Assembly: GCF_949987535.1 (NCBI RefSeq)
Contig: NC_080068.1
Span: forward strand, 83,477,254 to 83,541,253
Direction: 5' to 3'
DNA length: 64,000 nucleotides
From: Balaenoptera acutorostrata
Lineage: Eukaryota > Chordata > Mammalia > Artiodactyla > Balaenopteridae
Position numbers and translations under genes: made by a program. This document shows positions 23,601 through 33,615 of the stretch, piece by piece (position 1 is the first letter of the stretch; each line of letters begins with the position of its first letter). The notes beneath the pieces were generated by a model. That model was not told where the DNA came from. It saw nothing but the letters and a program-made list of their open reading frames with translations, and searched no databases.

Positions 23601-24501
23601 TTTTTGACCCACCTCCTAGAGAAATGGAAATAAAAATTAAATAAACAAATGGGACCTAATGAAACTTAAAACTTTTGCACAGCAAAGGAAACCATAAATA
23701 AGATGAAAAGAGAACCTTCAGAATGGGAGAAAATATTTGCAAACGAAGCAGCTGACAAAGGATTAATCTCCAAGATATACAAGCAGCACATGAAACTCAG
23801 TATCAATAAAACAAACAACCCAATCCAAACATGGGCAGAAGACCTAAAGAGACATTTCTCCAAAGAAGATATACAGATTGCCAACAAACACATGAAAGGA
23901 TGCTCAACATCACTAATCATAAGAGAAATGCAAATCAAAACTACAATGAGGTATCACCTCTCACTGGTCAGAATGACCATCGTCAAAAAACCTACAAACA
24001 ACAAATGCTGGAGAGGGTGTGGAAAAAATGGGACCCTCTTGCACTGTTGGTGGGAATGTCAATTGATACAGCCACTATGGAGAACAGTATGGAGGTTCCT
24101 TAAAAAACTAAAAATAGGACTACCATATGGCCCAGCAATCCCATTACTGGGCATATACCTGGAGAAAATCATAATTCAAAGAGTCATGCACCACAATGTT
24201 CATTGCAGCTCTATTTACAATAGCTAGGAGATGTAAGCAATCTAAGTGTCCATGGACAGATGAATGGATAAAGAAGATGTGGCACATATATACAATAGAA
24301 TATTACTCAGCCATAAAAAGAAACGAAATTGAGTTATTTGTAATTCGGTGGATGGACCTAGAGTCTGTCATACAGAATGAAGTAAGTCAGAAACAGGAAA
24401 ACAAATACCGTATGCTGACACATATGTATGGAATCTTAAAAAAAAAAAAAAAAAAAAAAAGTTCTGATGAACCTAGGAGCAAGACAGGAATAAAGACGTA
24501 G
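20622..24501 (+). pseudogene. L1 ORF2 (endonuclease-RT), frameshifted
   Basis: ORF2 normally makes the endonuclease and reverse transcriptase that carry out target-primed reverse transcription. The start position reads ATA instead of ATG. The endonuclease N-terminus (ITLNVNGLNAP, then LQETHSK) is readable at 20628-20866, and later endonuclease blocks at 20911-21171 and 21232-21693. The reverse transcriptase lies in the open stretch 22372-23172: [11 protein letters not shown] near residue 13 and catalytic [10 protein letters not shown] near residue 112. The conserved [10 protein letters not shown] block is altered to [10 protein letters not shown]. The cysteine-rich C-terminus ([18 protein letters not shown]) is at about 24000-24060. 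Stops and frame changes near 20868, 21174, 21690, 21853, 23172, 23580 and 24200 make it inactive. Confidence 0.93.
24439..24460 (+). repeat. Poly-A run at the end of ORF2
   Basis: About 22 consecutive A's near the end of the ORF2 frame. The site was probably a short A-run in the parent element that expanded. Confidence 0.9.
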
Positions 24502-24672
24502 ATGTAGAGAATGGACTTGAGGGAACACGGGGAGTGGGAAGGGTAAGCTGGGACAAAGTGAGAGAGTAGCATTGGCATATATACACTACCAAATGTAGAG
24601 TAGCTAGCTAGTGGGAAGCAGCCTCATAGCACAGGGAGATCAGCTCGGTGCTTTGTGTCCACCTAGAGAAGT

Positions 24673-24693
24673 GGGATAGGGAGGGTGGGAGGG
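24673..24693 (+). other. G-quadruplex-type motif in L1 3'UTR
   Basis: Five GGG tracts separated by 1-3 nt (GGGATAGGGAGGGTGGGAGGG). A polypurine G-rich tract is a known common property of mammalian L1 3'UTRs. Folding is predicted only from the pattern. Confidence 0.75.
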
Positions 24694-24818
24694 AGACACA
24701 AGAGGGATGGTTTACGGGGACATATGTATACGTATAGCTGATTCCCTTAATTATACAGCAGAAACTAACACACCATTGTAAAACAATTATACTGCAATAA
24801 AGATGTTTAAAAAAAAAA

Positions 24819-24825
24819 TTACATG
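24819..24825. repeat. Right target-site duplication of the full-length L1
   Basis: TTACATG directly follows the A-tail and matches 17725-17731. Confidence 0.8.
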
Positions 24826-25053
24826 TGGCCATGCTGGATACTAATTGTTTCATGCATTGTTTGCCTTAACCAAAAATAAACACAGGCAAACATGAATACC
24901 ATTGCCTGATGCATGAACCTTGGGCCTGATTTTTCAGAAATGTAAATAGGGCAGTTTTAGATATTGTGAGTTAACAACCATGAAGAATCAGAACTAAAAA
25001 ATGTCATGAATGTCCTTGGAGAAAGATAAATGTTGGAGAGTTTTCTGCTAGAA

Positions 25054-25237
25054 CACTGGTCAGTGAGATCCCTTTATCAGCAGTCTTGCCATTATCTGGG
25101 AATCTGTTAAAAATGCAAATTCTTGGATCTACCTCATGCCTTCTGAATCTAATTTTCTTAGAATAAGACAGATCAAAATGTGTTTATATAAAAGGCTCCC
25201 TTGTATTTCTTACACACTCTAAGTCTGAGAACCACTG
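25054..25237. mobile_element. hAT-Charlie MITE (MER5A-like)
   Basis: The element begins CACTGGTCAGTGAGATCC and ends GTCTGAGAACCACTG, giving imperfect terminal inverted repeats of the 'CAGTGGTTCTCA' type. The interior has 'GGGAATCTGTTAAAAATGCA' with 'AAATTCTTGGATCTACC', typical of MER5A. An imperfect 8-bp duplication (TGCTAGAA / AGCTAGCA) flanks it, as expected for hAT elements. At about 184 bp it is close to full MER5A length. The name is from memory of the consensus. Confidence 0.85.
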
Positions 25238-25511
25238 AGCTAGCACAACATGGGGAAAGAATAAGTAAGGACTGTGTGTGTGTGTCTGCAGGTCCTACAT
25301 TGTGCATAGAAATACCATGTAAGTAATATAGTAGTTGGATAGTATCAAAGATAATGACATCTACACATACCAGACAGTATGAAATCTAGAGTCAAACAGG
25401 TTCTCAGTAATTCAGTTTCTTTTTCTCACAGCCAATATATTTTGATGCTGGATACTGATTCTGGCAGAGTGAAGACGGGCTTTATTATGTCTCCTCAGAG
25501 TGGGGATGCTA

Positions 25512-25718
25512 GTGTGTTGATTAGCCTGTGGGCAGTGAAATCACACTTCCTGGGTTTAACTCCCGACTCTCTCACTTACTATCTGCATGACATCACACCA
25601 ATTACTTAATATCTCTTTGCCTTTTTGCTGATTTATAAAATGGAGAAATCAGTGATACTTACAGGTTTGTGGTGAGGACTAAACAAATGAATACTTTTAA
25701 AGTAGTACCTAAAATGTA
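25512..25718 (+). mobile_element. MIR SINE, plus strand
   Basis: In order: 'CTTCCTGGGTTTAACTCCCG', 'CTCTCACTTACTATCTGCAT' with 'GACATCACACCAATTACTTA', 'TTATAAAATGGAGAAATCAG', and 'GTTTGTGGTGAGGACTAAAC'. These are the conserved MIR landmarks. Confidence 0.88.
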
Positions 25719-27199
25719 TTTGAAAAGTAATAAAATTTTAACATTAGGTCTTATTTGTATGGATTCATTGCTAGAAATAATAATGTATGTGTTCTTAAAT
25801 AGAATTGCATGAATAGAGTCTATATCCTACTTCTCTGTGTTCCCTAAAAATATCTAAAAATTCAAATTAATTTGCATGGGAACCTATAGAGTGATAGTTC
25901 GGCATTTTTCTTTAGTGCATGTATTTCCTATAATCCTAGAATCCATTTTTCCTTTTGTCCAAATGGCATTTTCCCATATTCTGTCTGTCATTGGCACAGT
26001 CTCCTAATTTTGAAGCAGAACTTTATCTTAACCACACAGATGTTCTTTGCTAGTTTTCCTGAGTTTAAAAATGTGCCTGACACTCCATTTTCCTGACAAT
26101 TTGGTGAAATCCCTTTATGTCTTTGTATGCAGGTTCTGTGCTTCAGAGGGAGCTCTTTTACCCATTTTTTGAAATGGGACATCCCTGTCAGTCACTGCAG
26201 CCTATTGTATTTTTCTAAGACTTGCACATTGATCCTTAATCTGTGTCCCCTGAAAGGCTGCTATTTTTCACTATTTCATTTGACTTGCTAAATTTGTGGT
26301 TCCAATTAAAGGATTCTGGGTCACAGTTATAGCAGTTGAACACTGTCATCCAAAAGATCACAAATTTCAGACATCAGTCTACTCTGTCTTATCCACATAA
26401 CATCAATTACAACAGTCCTATAAGTGTCTAACAGATTTTGACATTTATGTCTTTATTGGCAATAATCTTAAGGGGGCCTATCCTTATATTTGAAGCATGA
26501 AGGTACTTAAAAGTTACAATCTGTGATGCTAGCATTTGGAGACTTTGAATGCCCAAATCTCTTAGCTTCTTGAATGATCCCAGTGCTTTATAGATGCTTT
26601 TAAAGTACCTTCAAATCGTTGAGCTGGAATTAGGTGAATCCTATAGTTAAGCTATCCCGTGGATGCCGATGGGAGAGGAAATTGAAGGTCTTTCAGATTA
26701 AAAGTTCAAATTGTGATGATTGCACCTTTTAGCCTCCAAACTGGCTTTTACCTTGATCTCCCTAAGCCTGTTCAGTTCATCATATTGAAAAGATTATGAC
26801 ATTTTCTAGATCACCTGGGGGGAGTATTCCATTTCAATTCAGTGACTAAGTCTTTCCCTGGGCCTACAGTAGTATCCTGCTGTGTTTAGTCCTTTAATGT
26901 GGAAGTAATTCTTATGTTTATAAAGTTTTGTGGCTTTTAAATCCCACAAGGAAACCTCACACTTTAATGTGAGATAAGCTAAAAAAAATTATTCACTGTA
27001 CCTCAACTGGTCTAAAGGAAAAGCTTATCAAAGGTAGGGAAATGCTAGTCACAGCCACTTTAAACATCAGTAAAGAGACATCACTGAAAATAAAATCACA
27101 CAAAATAGCCTTTTGATGTTGGGAATTTTGAATTGAGATGCCAAATCTGAATCTTCATTTTTCACAAATAACATTTTTATAATTTCAAAAGTTATATGT
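25719..27199. other. Intergenic, nothing recognised
   Basis: About 1.5 kb with more balanced base composition than most of the window, mainly between 26200 and 26960, but no exon, RNA gene or nameable repeat. An old LTR or a conserved non-coding element cannot be excluded. Confidence 0.5.
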
Positions 27200-27700
27200 A
27201 CTCTTGGGAAAAGATTTTTAAAATATTAAAAACAATAGACAGAAAGTACCTTCAGTTGAATACAACCATAACTCTATACATCTTTTCCAGACTTATTCTA
27301 TACATGCACACATGAATTTAAATAAAATCAGTTCTCTGAATTTAGCATTACCTTATAAATTTTGTCCAAGCCATTATATTTTTGAATTGATTTTTAATAT
27401 TTTATAGATGAACCACAATATTGAATTTCCTTATTTTTATTAACATTAATTTTGGGTTTTCTGGAACTGTAAATCAATTATAAAGTCATGAACATCTTTG
27501 TAAAGAAATCTTGGCCCATAATTTTTATTACTGCCTTAGGCTAAATTCCTCAGAATAAAACTGATGGTTAATGATATTAAACATTTAAATATATTGCCAA
27601 TATTTCCTCCAGAAAGACCATACCAATTTTTGCCCTCAACTTTGGCAACAATTAGATTTACAAGTTTAAAAAAAAAAAAAAAAGATAAGTTTAACCAAAA
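27200..27700 (-). mobile_element. Ancient L1 (L1ME-type) 3' fragment, minus strand
   Basis: Read on the minus strand it follows the 3' end of old L1s. 'CCTCCAGAAAGACCATACCA' with 'TTTTTGCCCTCAACTTTGGC' at 27607-27650 matches the classic 'ccagaaaggttgtaccaatttacactcccaccagc...gccaaca' region. It contains a poly-A run (about 27667-27682) and breaks down after it. Confidence 0.6.
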
Positions 27701-27753
27701 AAGATAAGTTAAAAATGACCTCATTCCAAATTTCATTTACTGTTTCACTGGAG

Positions 27754-27789
27754 AAAAAAAAAAATCCTGTTTTTTTTTTTTTTTTTTTT
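27754..27789. repeat. Poly-A / poly-T inverted homopolymer pair
   Basis: Eleven A's (27754-27764), the spacer TCCTG, then about 20 T's (27770-27789). These could pair as a hairpin. Confidence 0.9.
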
Positions 27790-28004
27790 GATTTGTCCGT
27801 TACTTATCTTTAACATTTCTATGTCATTTTTACGAAGGCTGGAAAGTAGAATTCTGCTTCTAGTTTTAGTAATTAACATCTTTAATACAAAGTTTTAAAA
27901 AGAGAAAACTTTATTTAGCTTTTATAGGTATTTTATATCTGAAATAGAACTTCTAGTAAAACATGTATCCTCTACCATTTCTTTGCTAATTTGTCCGAAG
28001 CTAG

Positions 28005-28165
28005 AAAACACTTTTTTTTTTCTCTTTTGTGTATTGCCTATCTCCTTCCACTCTATGAGGGTAGGCAGAGATTTGTGTGTCTTGCTCTCTGAAATCCCTC
28101 TAGAGCTACAGCCAAGCCTGACATGGTAAGTACACAATAAATAGTTGTTGGATGTTTAATGAAAA
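28005..28165 (+). mobile_element. L2 LINE 3' end, plus strand
   Basis: The segment 'CTCTATGAGGGTAGGCAGAG' followed by 'CCAAGCCTGACATGGTAAGT' and 'ACACAATAAATAGTTGTTGG' fits the L2 3' terminus (summary, 'catgagggcaggga…cctggcacatagtaggtgctcaataaat'). Confidence 0.75.
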
Positions 28166-28244
28166 ATTCCTTGACCAGACAGTTCCTCAAATATGAGACA
28201 GTTACGCCCTACACATTCACTCATAAACCTTTTGCATGGTGTGG

Positions 28245-28950
28245 TCATTAGACCTGGGGATAGCCCACAAAAACCTGATGGCTCGTAACATACCTGGAGA
28301 CCTGGCCCCCAGCCCGGGCTGCTGCCACGAAGACAAGGCCAGCACGGGTAGAGCTTAGAAGGCCAGGAATGCCTTGTCCCTCTCCACACACCCCCCTCCC
28401 TCCAGTGACCCCATGAGAGAAGGGCCTCCTGGCTTCTCTCAAAGACAGGAAGAAAATAAATTTTCAAGAGACGAAGGTGAGTGGAAAGAGCATTTTCAGG
28501 AACAGGAATGGAGGCTGCTTTAGGGAGAGGGCCAGAGCGCTCCAGGGATGGAACATTCTGTCATGCCTTTCCCGTGGGCGTGTTGTGGCCTCTGCCTCCT
28601 TCCTGGCCACATGGTGCCCCATGCCCCCGGAGACCAGCTGGCCCACCCCGACCGCCAGCTGCCTCCGGCCTGAGCCCCGACTGAAACCGTGCACCTCAGA
28701 TTGGGACTTGAACCCACGTGCCCGGGCTCAAACCCGGCCTAAACCCACAGTCTTCCAACTGAGATCACACACCTGGTTTCAGGACTTAATGAAGCTCAGG
28801 TTCTTGATGTCTCATCGCAGAAAGAACTCAGTGAGAGACAAAGTGATCGGTAAGAAGTGGATTGATTTAGAGAGAAACACACTCCACAGACAGAGTGTGG
28901 GCCATCTCAGAAGGTGAGAAAGGCCTAGGAAACACTTTTAAACCCTCTCT
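28245..28950. mobile_element. GC-rich LTR-like island (possible ERV LTR)
   Basis: A GC-rich block of about 700 bp in AT-rich surroundings. Its right part contains 'CTCATCGCAGAAAGAACTCA' and 'AGAAACACACTCCACAGACA' with 'GAGTGTGGGCCATCTCAGAA', which I associate with LTRs of laurasiatherian endogenous retroviruses. I cannot fix the ends, see no paired LTR and no retroviral gene. If viral, it is an old solo or partial LTR. The left part (28245-28440) may be unrelated GC-rich sequence. Confidence 0.4.
28695..28790 (-). other. Antisense tRNA-like segment with A- and B-box
   Basis: On the minus strand there is a B-box-like GGTTCAAGTCC (28704-28714) and an A-box-like TGATCTCAGTTGG (28755-28767), spaced as in a tRNA or tRNA-derived SINE. 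No matching acceptor stem is visible, so it is not a functional tRNA gene. It may be a tRNA-derived piece captured in the LTR-like island. Confidence 0.45.
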
Positions 28951-29292
28951 GCTCATACTGAAGTTTATACCTGTTAGAGAACTTGAGAGCTGTAAGACCA
29001 ATAGCAAAGAAGAAACTCACTATGCTTGGAATAATTTTAGATGAAGGGTGTGAGATCTTCCTCTTACTGCTTGTTGTAGTGTCATAAAAGTAGGTAACTA
29101 AAAATATTGCTATTTTGACCTGCCCTCTTCTTGAGAATGTTTATGTGATGTGTTGGTCTAGTTTTTATCCCACTCCCTGTAAGAACTATCTATAACTGTT
29201 ATATTTCTGGGCTTTGTCTTACCCTACTATGCAAAGCAAGTCATGAATTCATAGAAGTCAAATCTTGGAACAGCCATCCTCACCTGTTGTCT
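28951..29292. other. Intergenic, nothing recognised
   Basis: Moderately AT-rich sequence between the GC-rich island and a SINE. It might be the rest of the LTR-like element, but I see no landmark. Confidence 0.45.
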
Positions 29293-29304
29293 AAGCTACT
29301 GTAA

Positions 29305-29673
29305 ATTTTTTTTATTTTATTTTTTTTGGGGGCTGCGTAGGGTCTTAGTTGCGGCACGTGGGATCTTGGTTGAGGCATGTGGGATCTTTTGTTGCGGCGC
29401 ATGGGCTCTTCATTGTGGTGCTCGGGCTTCTCTCTAGTTGTGGCGGCGTGCAAGTTTTCTCTCTCTAGTTGTGGTGCGTAGGCTCCAGAGTGCGTGGGCT
29501 CCGTAGTTTGCGGCACGTGAGCTCTCTCGTTGAGATGCACAAGTTCAATAGTTGTGGCACATGGGCTTAGTTGCCCCACGGCGTGTGGGATCTTATTTCC
29601 CTGATCAGGGATCGAACCTGTGTCCCCTGCATTGGAAAGAGGATTATTTACCACTGGACCACCAGGGAAGTCC
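29305..29673 (-). mobile_element. CHR-type tRNA-derived SINE, minus strand
   Basis: On the plus strand it ends CCACCAGGGAAGTCC, the reverse complement of the GGACTTCCCTGG head, with the B-box region at 'CAGGGATCGAACCTGTGTCC'. The A-rich tail (as T's) is at 29305-29330. An imperfect 12-bp duplication flanks it (AAGCTACTGTAA at 29293-29304, TAGCTCCTGTAA at 29674-29685). At about 370 bp it is longer than the other copies because of repeated GTTGTGGCG-type units inside. Confidence 0.93.
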
Positions 29674-29699
29674 TAGCTCCTGTAAGTTATTGACTCTCT

Positions 29700-30500
29700 A
29701 ACCACAGGTGGGAACAGATACTTCTATCTACTCTGTAGCATCCAATTGTTAGTTTTTAACTCCATGGAAATTTCACCATATCAATTAGGTATAATCCTCT
29801 AATTAATTATTATTAGTGGCTGCATAATATCCACCAGTTTATATGTTCCATTGTTTGTTTAATCATGTTTTTTTATCAACAATAATTTACTTATTTTTTT
29901 TCTATTATAAATAGGTTGCAGTAAATACAAATATTCCCATATATGTAAATGTAGATATCATATCATTATGGGATTGATTTTATGATATATGATATATGGT
30001 ATATACAATTACATTGAATTATAGTAGAAGTTATCAAATTGCTTTCCCAAAATTATGTAACGATTCATACTTCTGACATGGTATGTAATGTTATCGAGTT
30101 GCTTTTCCAAAATAATGTAATGATTCATACTTTTGACATGGTACATAAACACAGACATTTTATTCAGATCCCTGACAAAAATAAATGTTGTCTGTTTCAT
30201 GTTTGCCAATCTAATAAGTATAAAATGACATCCCACTTTTACTTTAATTTGCATTTCTCTGATTGCTGAAAATGTTGGACATTTCGTTATATGTTATATT
30301 GTTCATTTTGAATTCTGTCCTGGGACTTGTCTTTTCATGTATGTTTTACCTGTTTTCTCTGAGATAAATTTGAGTTTTTCTTCGTGATTTGTAAATGCCC
30401 TTTTTATAACCATCACTTATCTGTCACTTGTATTATAATATTTTCTAATATTTCTGTTTAATCTATGTTTAAATTTTTTTTCAAAGGGTTAGCTAAGGGT
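29700..30500 (-). mobile_element. Ancient L1 (L1M-type) 3' end, minus strand
   Basis: The landmarks are those of an old L1 3' end read backwards: 'GTGGCTGCATAATATCCACC' near 29817, 'ATTATAAATAGGTTGCAGTA' near 29903, 'AATTTGCATTTCTCTGATTG' near 30246 and 'TGAAAATGTTGGACATTTCG' near 30267. The element is heavily diverged and contains a 60-bp tandem duplication. Confidence 0.75.
30030..30149. repeat. 60-bp tandem duplication inside old L1
   Basis: Units 30030-30089 and 30090-30149 both run from GTTATC to a GACATGGTA block with about ten differences. The duplicated part is L1 sequence, so the duplication happened after or during insertion. Confidence 0.9.
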
Positions 30501-30980
30501 GTGTTTAGTATTTTTCAAGTAGGTCAGATGGTTTTGGTGTCACTTTCATCTAATGGTGATTTTATTACTATTGAAATTCCAGTTTCAGCTTCTTTTAATT
30601 AAATATTTTAGTTCAGACTTCAACTTATCATTGTAAGTTTTATCTTTTCTGATTTTCCTCAACTAACTTTAAAAGGAAGTTCAAAAGCAAATCTTTATAT
30701 CCACGATATTGATAGTTTTATTTTTAAAAAAAAGTTTGTTCTTTGCTCAGTCCTAGATATAATTTTGAATTACTAGTTTGTATTGTTTGAAACAATTTCT
30801 AGTCTAGTAGATTCTCCTATTTTTTTTTGAAAAACAAAGTATAATTCTAACACATTGCATTCTTGTGACATGGTCTTTAATAATGGTGGCTCAACTTTAG
30901 TACTGTCAATGAAAATAATAAACAATCAATAAAAAGAATAGAAAAGAATTTTTTTTTTTGCCATAGAAAGGTGAGTTTTA
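30501..30980. other. AT-rich intergenic
   Basis: AT-rich sequence, possibly a continuation of the old L1, but I cannot point to a landmark. Confidence 0.45.
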
Positions 30981-30984
30981 CTTT

Positions 30985-31268
30985 TAATTTTTTTATTTTT
31001 TTAACATCTTTATTGGAGTATAGCTGCTTTACAATGGTGTGTTAGCTTCTGCTTTATAACAAAGTGAATCAGCTATATGTATACATACATCCCCATATCT
31101 CCTCCCTCTTGCGTCTCCCTCCCACCCTCTCTATCCCACCCCTCGAGGTGGTCACAAAGCACTGAGCTGATCTCCCTGTGCTATGCGGCTGTTTCCCACT
31201 AGCTATCTACTTTACATCTGGTAGTATATATAAGTCCATGCCACTCTCTCACTTCATCCCAGCTTGAG
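30985..31268 (-). mobile_element. L1 3'UTR fragment, minus strand
   Basis: The T-rich tail at 30985-31000 is followed by 'ACATCTTTATTGGAGTATAG', 'CTATATGTATACATACATCC' and 'GAGCTGATCTCCCTGTGCTA', and ends near 'ACTTCATCCCAGCTTGAG'. It is the same 3'UTR type as the L1s at 17732-24818 and 52873-58949. It is severely 5'-truncated (about 285 bp) and has no coding part. The antisense strand carries the G-rich tract (31111-31146). Confidence 0.95.
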
Positions 31269-33436
31269 CCAAATGGAGGACTAGCCTGGAAGCCCGCTTC
31301 CCAAATAACTCTGAGAAACGACTCACTTACTGAAAAAAAGAAAGGAGACAAAACTCCTTTTGTCAGAATGTTGAGAAACGTCCCTTGAACCGAAGATTAG
31401 CTAGGTTAAGAATAAAATAATTAGTAAAAATAATTAGTAACTTTTTCAGCAAACAGAGGAGATCTGCTGCACAGAGAGAAAGCAAGATATTGTAACATTT
31501 AATGCCCCTCCATCCCATGGTCACCAACCTGGGTTAAAAGGTTTGGGGTCTATAAGAAACAAATAACTAAGTAACACGTTTGTTAGTTTGATTTCAATCA
31601 AAATGCATTCCCAATTTACAAAGTAATTCTAATTTCTATCTCAAAGGTAGCAAATTCAAAAAAAAACAAATAAGTGGTAGATTGATACATAGAATTGGTC
31701 TTGTAGGGGCACATTATATCTTAAGGCAATGGTGTTTCCATAATATGCAGTAACAAATGCCAATCAAAAGGAAAAATAACTAACTAAATAAAGCAAAAAA
31801 TAATGAGCACGCAAACAAAAAATCCTAAATCTAAAACACTCTGGTAGCAAGGCATTCCAGGAAGTATAGATTTTTTGAGTTCACTATTATTTTAGCTTGA
31901 CAGAAGACTATGTGATGTGAGTAGAATACTCTGTTTGGGACACAAAAATTAGTGCATGCTATCTACATGGAATTTAGTCCTTATTTATATCTGAGAATTG
32001 GACATAAACAGTATCCAATTTGTGGGGGGGGGGGCGGTGTATGTGTGTGTGTTTAGAAAGAAACCAAATAATACAGAGGGAAAAATAGTATGCTAAAGGT
32101 GTTATGCTATAAAAGTTATTATGCTAAGTGTTAAATAGACATAATAGAAAACATTTAATTATGTGGAGAATAACCTTCTGGAGTTTTCCCTTAATTAAGG
32201 AAAAAAACACAAAAGTGATTGAAATGAGGGGAGAATAGATTTCGATGTGAACAATGTATCTTACTCATGAATAATAGAAATTCAATGGAAGAAAAGCATT
32301 ATAAAAGACAAATTGAGTTAAAAGTATTTTTTGAGTCAAAAGTACACAAAACCAAATCAAAAAGACTTTCATTTATTCCAAGGATAAAGAAATATGCCTA
32401 AATTATTCAGGTAGAAAATAAAATTGTGCTATGGGGAAAATATGCTTTATCTTTGCAGATTGCAAAAGAAGATAAAAATGAATCATTGAAAATTGTGTAA
32501 GATATTCAGCTTTAAGAAGGAATAGAGATTTGAAATAATTTATATTTTTTTTTAAATAGAAGATATTACTATATGTGTATAAGAATATTTTGATATCTCC
32601 ATGTGATAATATGTGATCCAACAGAAAAATATTTGGTAACTACAGAACATGTATGACATACAACTCAAGGAACTATGTGTAGTCCTTGAGTCATTAGAAC
32701 AACCTTAAGAAGAGGATTTAGGAATCATTGTACATACTGAGATGTGTTCAGTCTGTTGGAGAGCCTCCAAATCGCACCCAAAATTAAATTAAAAAGAAAA
32801 AAACCCATGAAGTCAGCCACACAAATTAATGGAAATGCGGAAAGGTTTTCTTTGTGGTAAATTGCTGAAAACTTTAAAAATTTATCTGTAGTTACTTTCC
32901 AGAAATTTGTATGAAAAATAGCACATGAAAATAAACTAAAAGAATTACATTTTTTAACCTATCATTAAGTTCCACATTTAAGCAGTATGTTGTACGATTA
33001 ACAGAATTTTCACCAACTGACCTAAACCCATTTTTATGTGCAGTAAACAATGTAACTGTACAGTATTTCCAGTCAGTTCACAGCTTTTGAACACCTATTG
33101 CATTTGCCAAAGAAACTCATTTCTCACATCCATTTTACTAATTAAGTAAGCCACTCATTTTGCCAATGATATCCAATGTCTGTAATACCATTAGGTTTAG
33201 TTAAGACCTCGTTAAGACTGCTGGTGATGATCCAAGAAAAAGACTAGCCTGATAGTAGTTCTATCTAAGTTGTGGACATGTGAATAAAGACTAACCATCC
33301 TTGAAGTTTGTATAACTGATTAGGCAAATTGAATATCCCTAAGATGAAGATAAAACTAACAAACACTTAAAATGCACATATACACATCAATCATACCATG
33401 TTGGGGAAAAAATATAAACACAACATTATTGTGGGA
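31269..33436. other. Intergenic; G-run/TG repeat, nothing else recognised
   Basis: Mostly AT-rich with no nameable element. It includes an 11-G run followed by a (TG)n stretch at 32024-32052. Confidence 0.5.
32024..32052 (+). repeat. G-run plus TG repeat
   Basis: G11 followed by CGG and a short (TG)n run. It is a simple-sequence patch prone to slippage. Confidence 0.9.
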
Positions 33437-33615
33437 TTTTATGTCAGGAGGACAGGTTTGAAACTGATTCTGTCTTGGGCATTTTGCTTAATAGCTATGA
33501 GCCTCAGGTCCATGATGCATGAAATGGATATAATACAGACCACCCACAATAGTATTTTAAATATTAAATTAGATAATGAAATAATAGAACAGCATGGTGC
33601 CTGGCTTGTCGCAGA
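33437..33615 (+). mobile_element. MIR SINE fragment, plus strand
   Basis: Diverged MIR: 'GGACAGGTTTGAAACTGATT', 'TTGCTTAATAGCTATGAGCC' in place of the 'tactagctgtgtgacc' block, 'CATGAAATGGATATAATACA', and 'AGCATGGTGCCTGGCTTGTC' at the end. Confidence 0.65.

Larger units (their letters stand above)
17732..24818 (+). mobile_element. Full-length L1 LINE, plus strand
   Basis: A complete L1 architecture in about 7.1 kb: 5'UTR (17732-19615), ORF1 (19616-20563), short spacer, ORF2 (about 20622-24501), and a 3'UTR with A-tail ending at 24818. A 7-bp target-site duplication (TTACATG) flanks it. The 5' end begins GAGGGGGGACCTTCAAGATG, with the YY1-type site expected at the start of a full-length L1. 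The 3'UTR ends in GCAATAAAGATGTTT plus A's. ORF1 has one premature stop and ORF2 several stops and frameshifts, so the copy is dead. It has the same 3'UTR type as the L1 at 52873-58949. Confidence 0.96.

Noticed and set aside
26200..26960. Possible conserved non-coding element
   Set aside because: The base composition is more balanced, but conservation cannot be judged from one sequence.
28560..28760. CpG-island promoter of a gene
   Set aside because: GC-rich, but no exon, TATA or gene follows on either strand, and the sequence resembles an LTR-like repeat.
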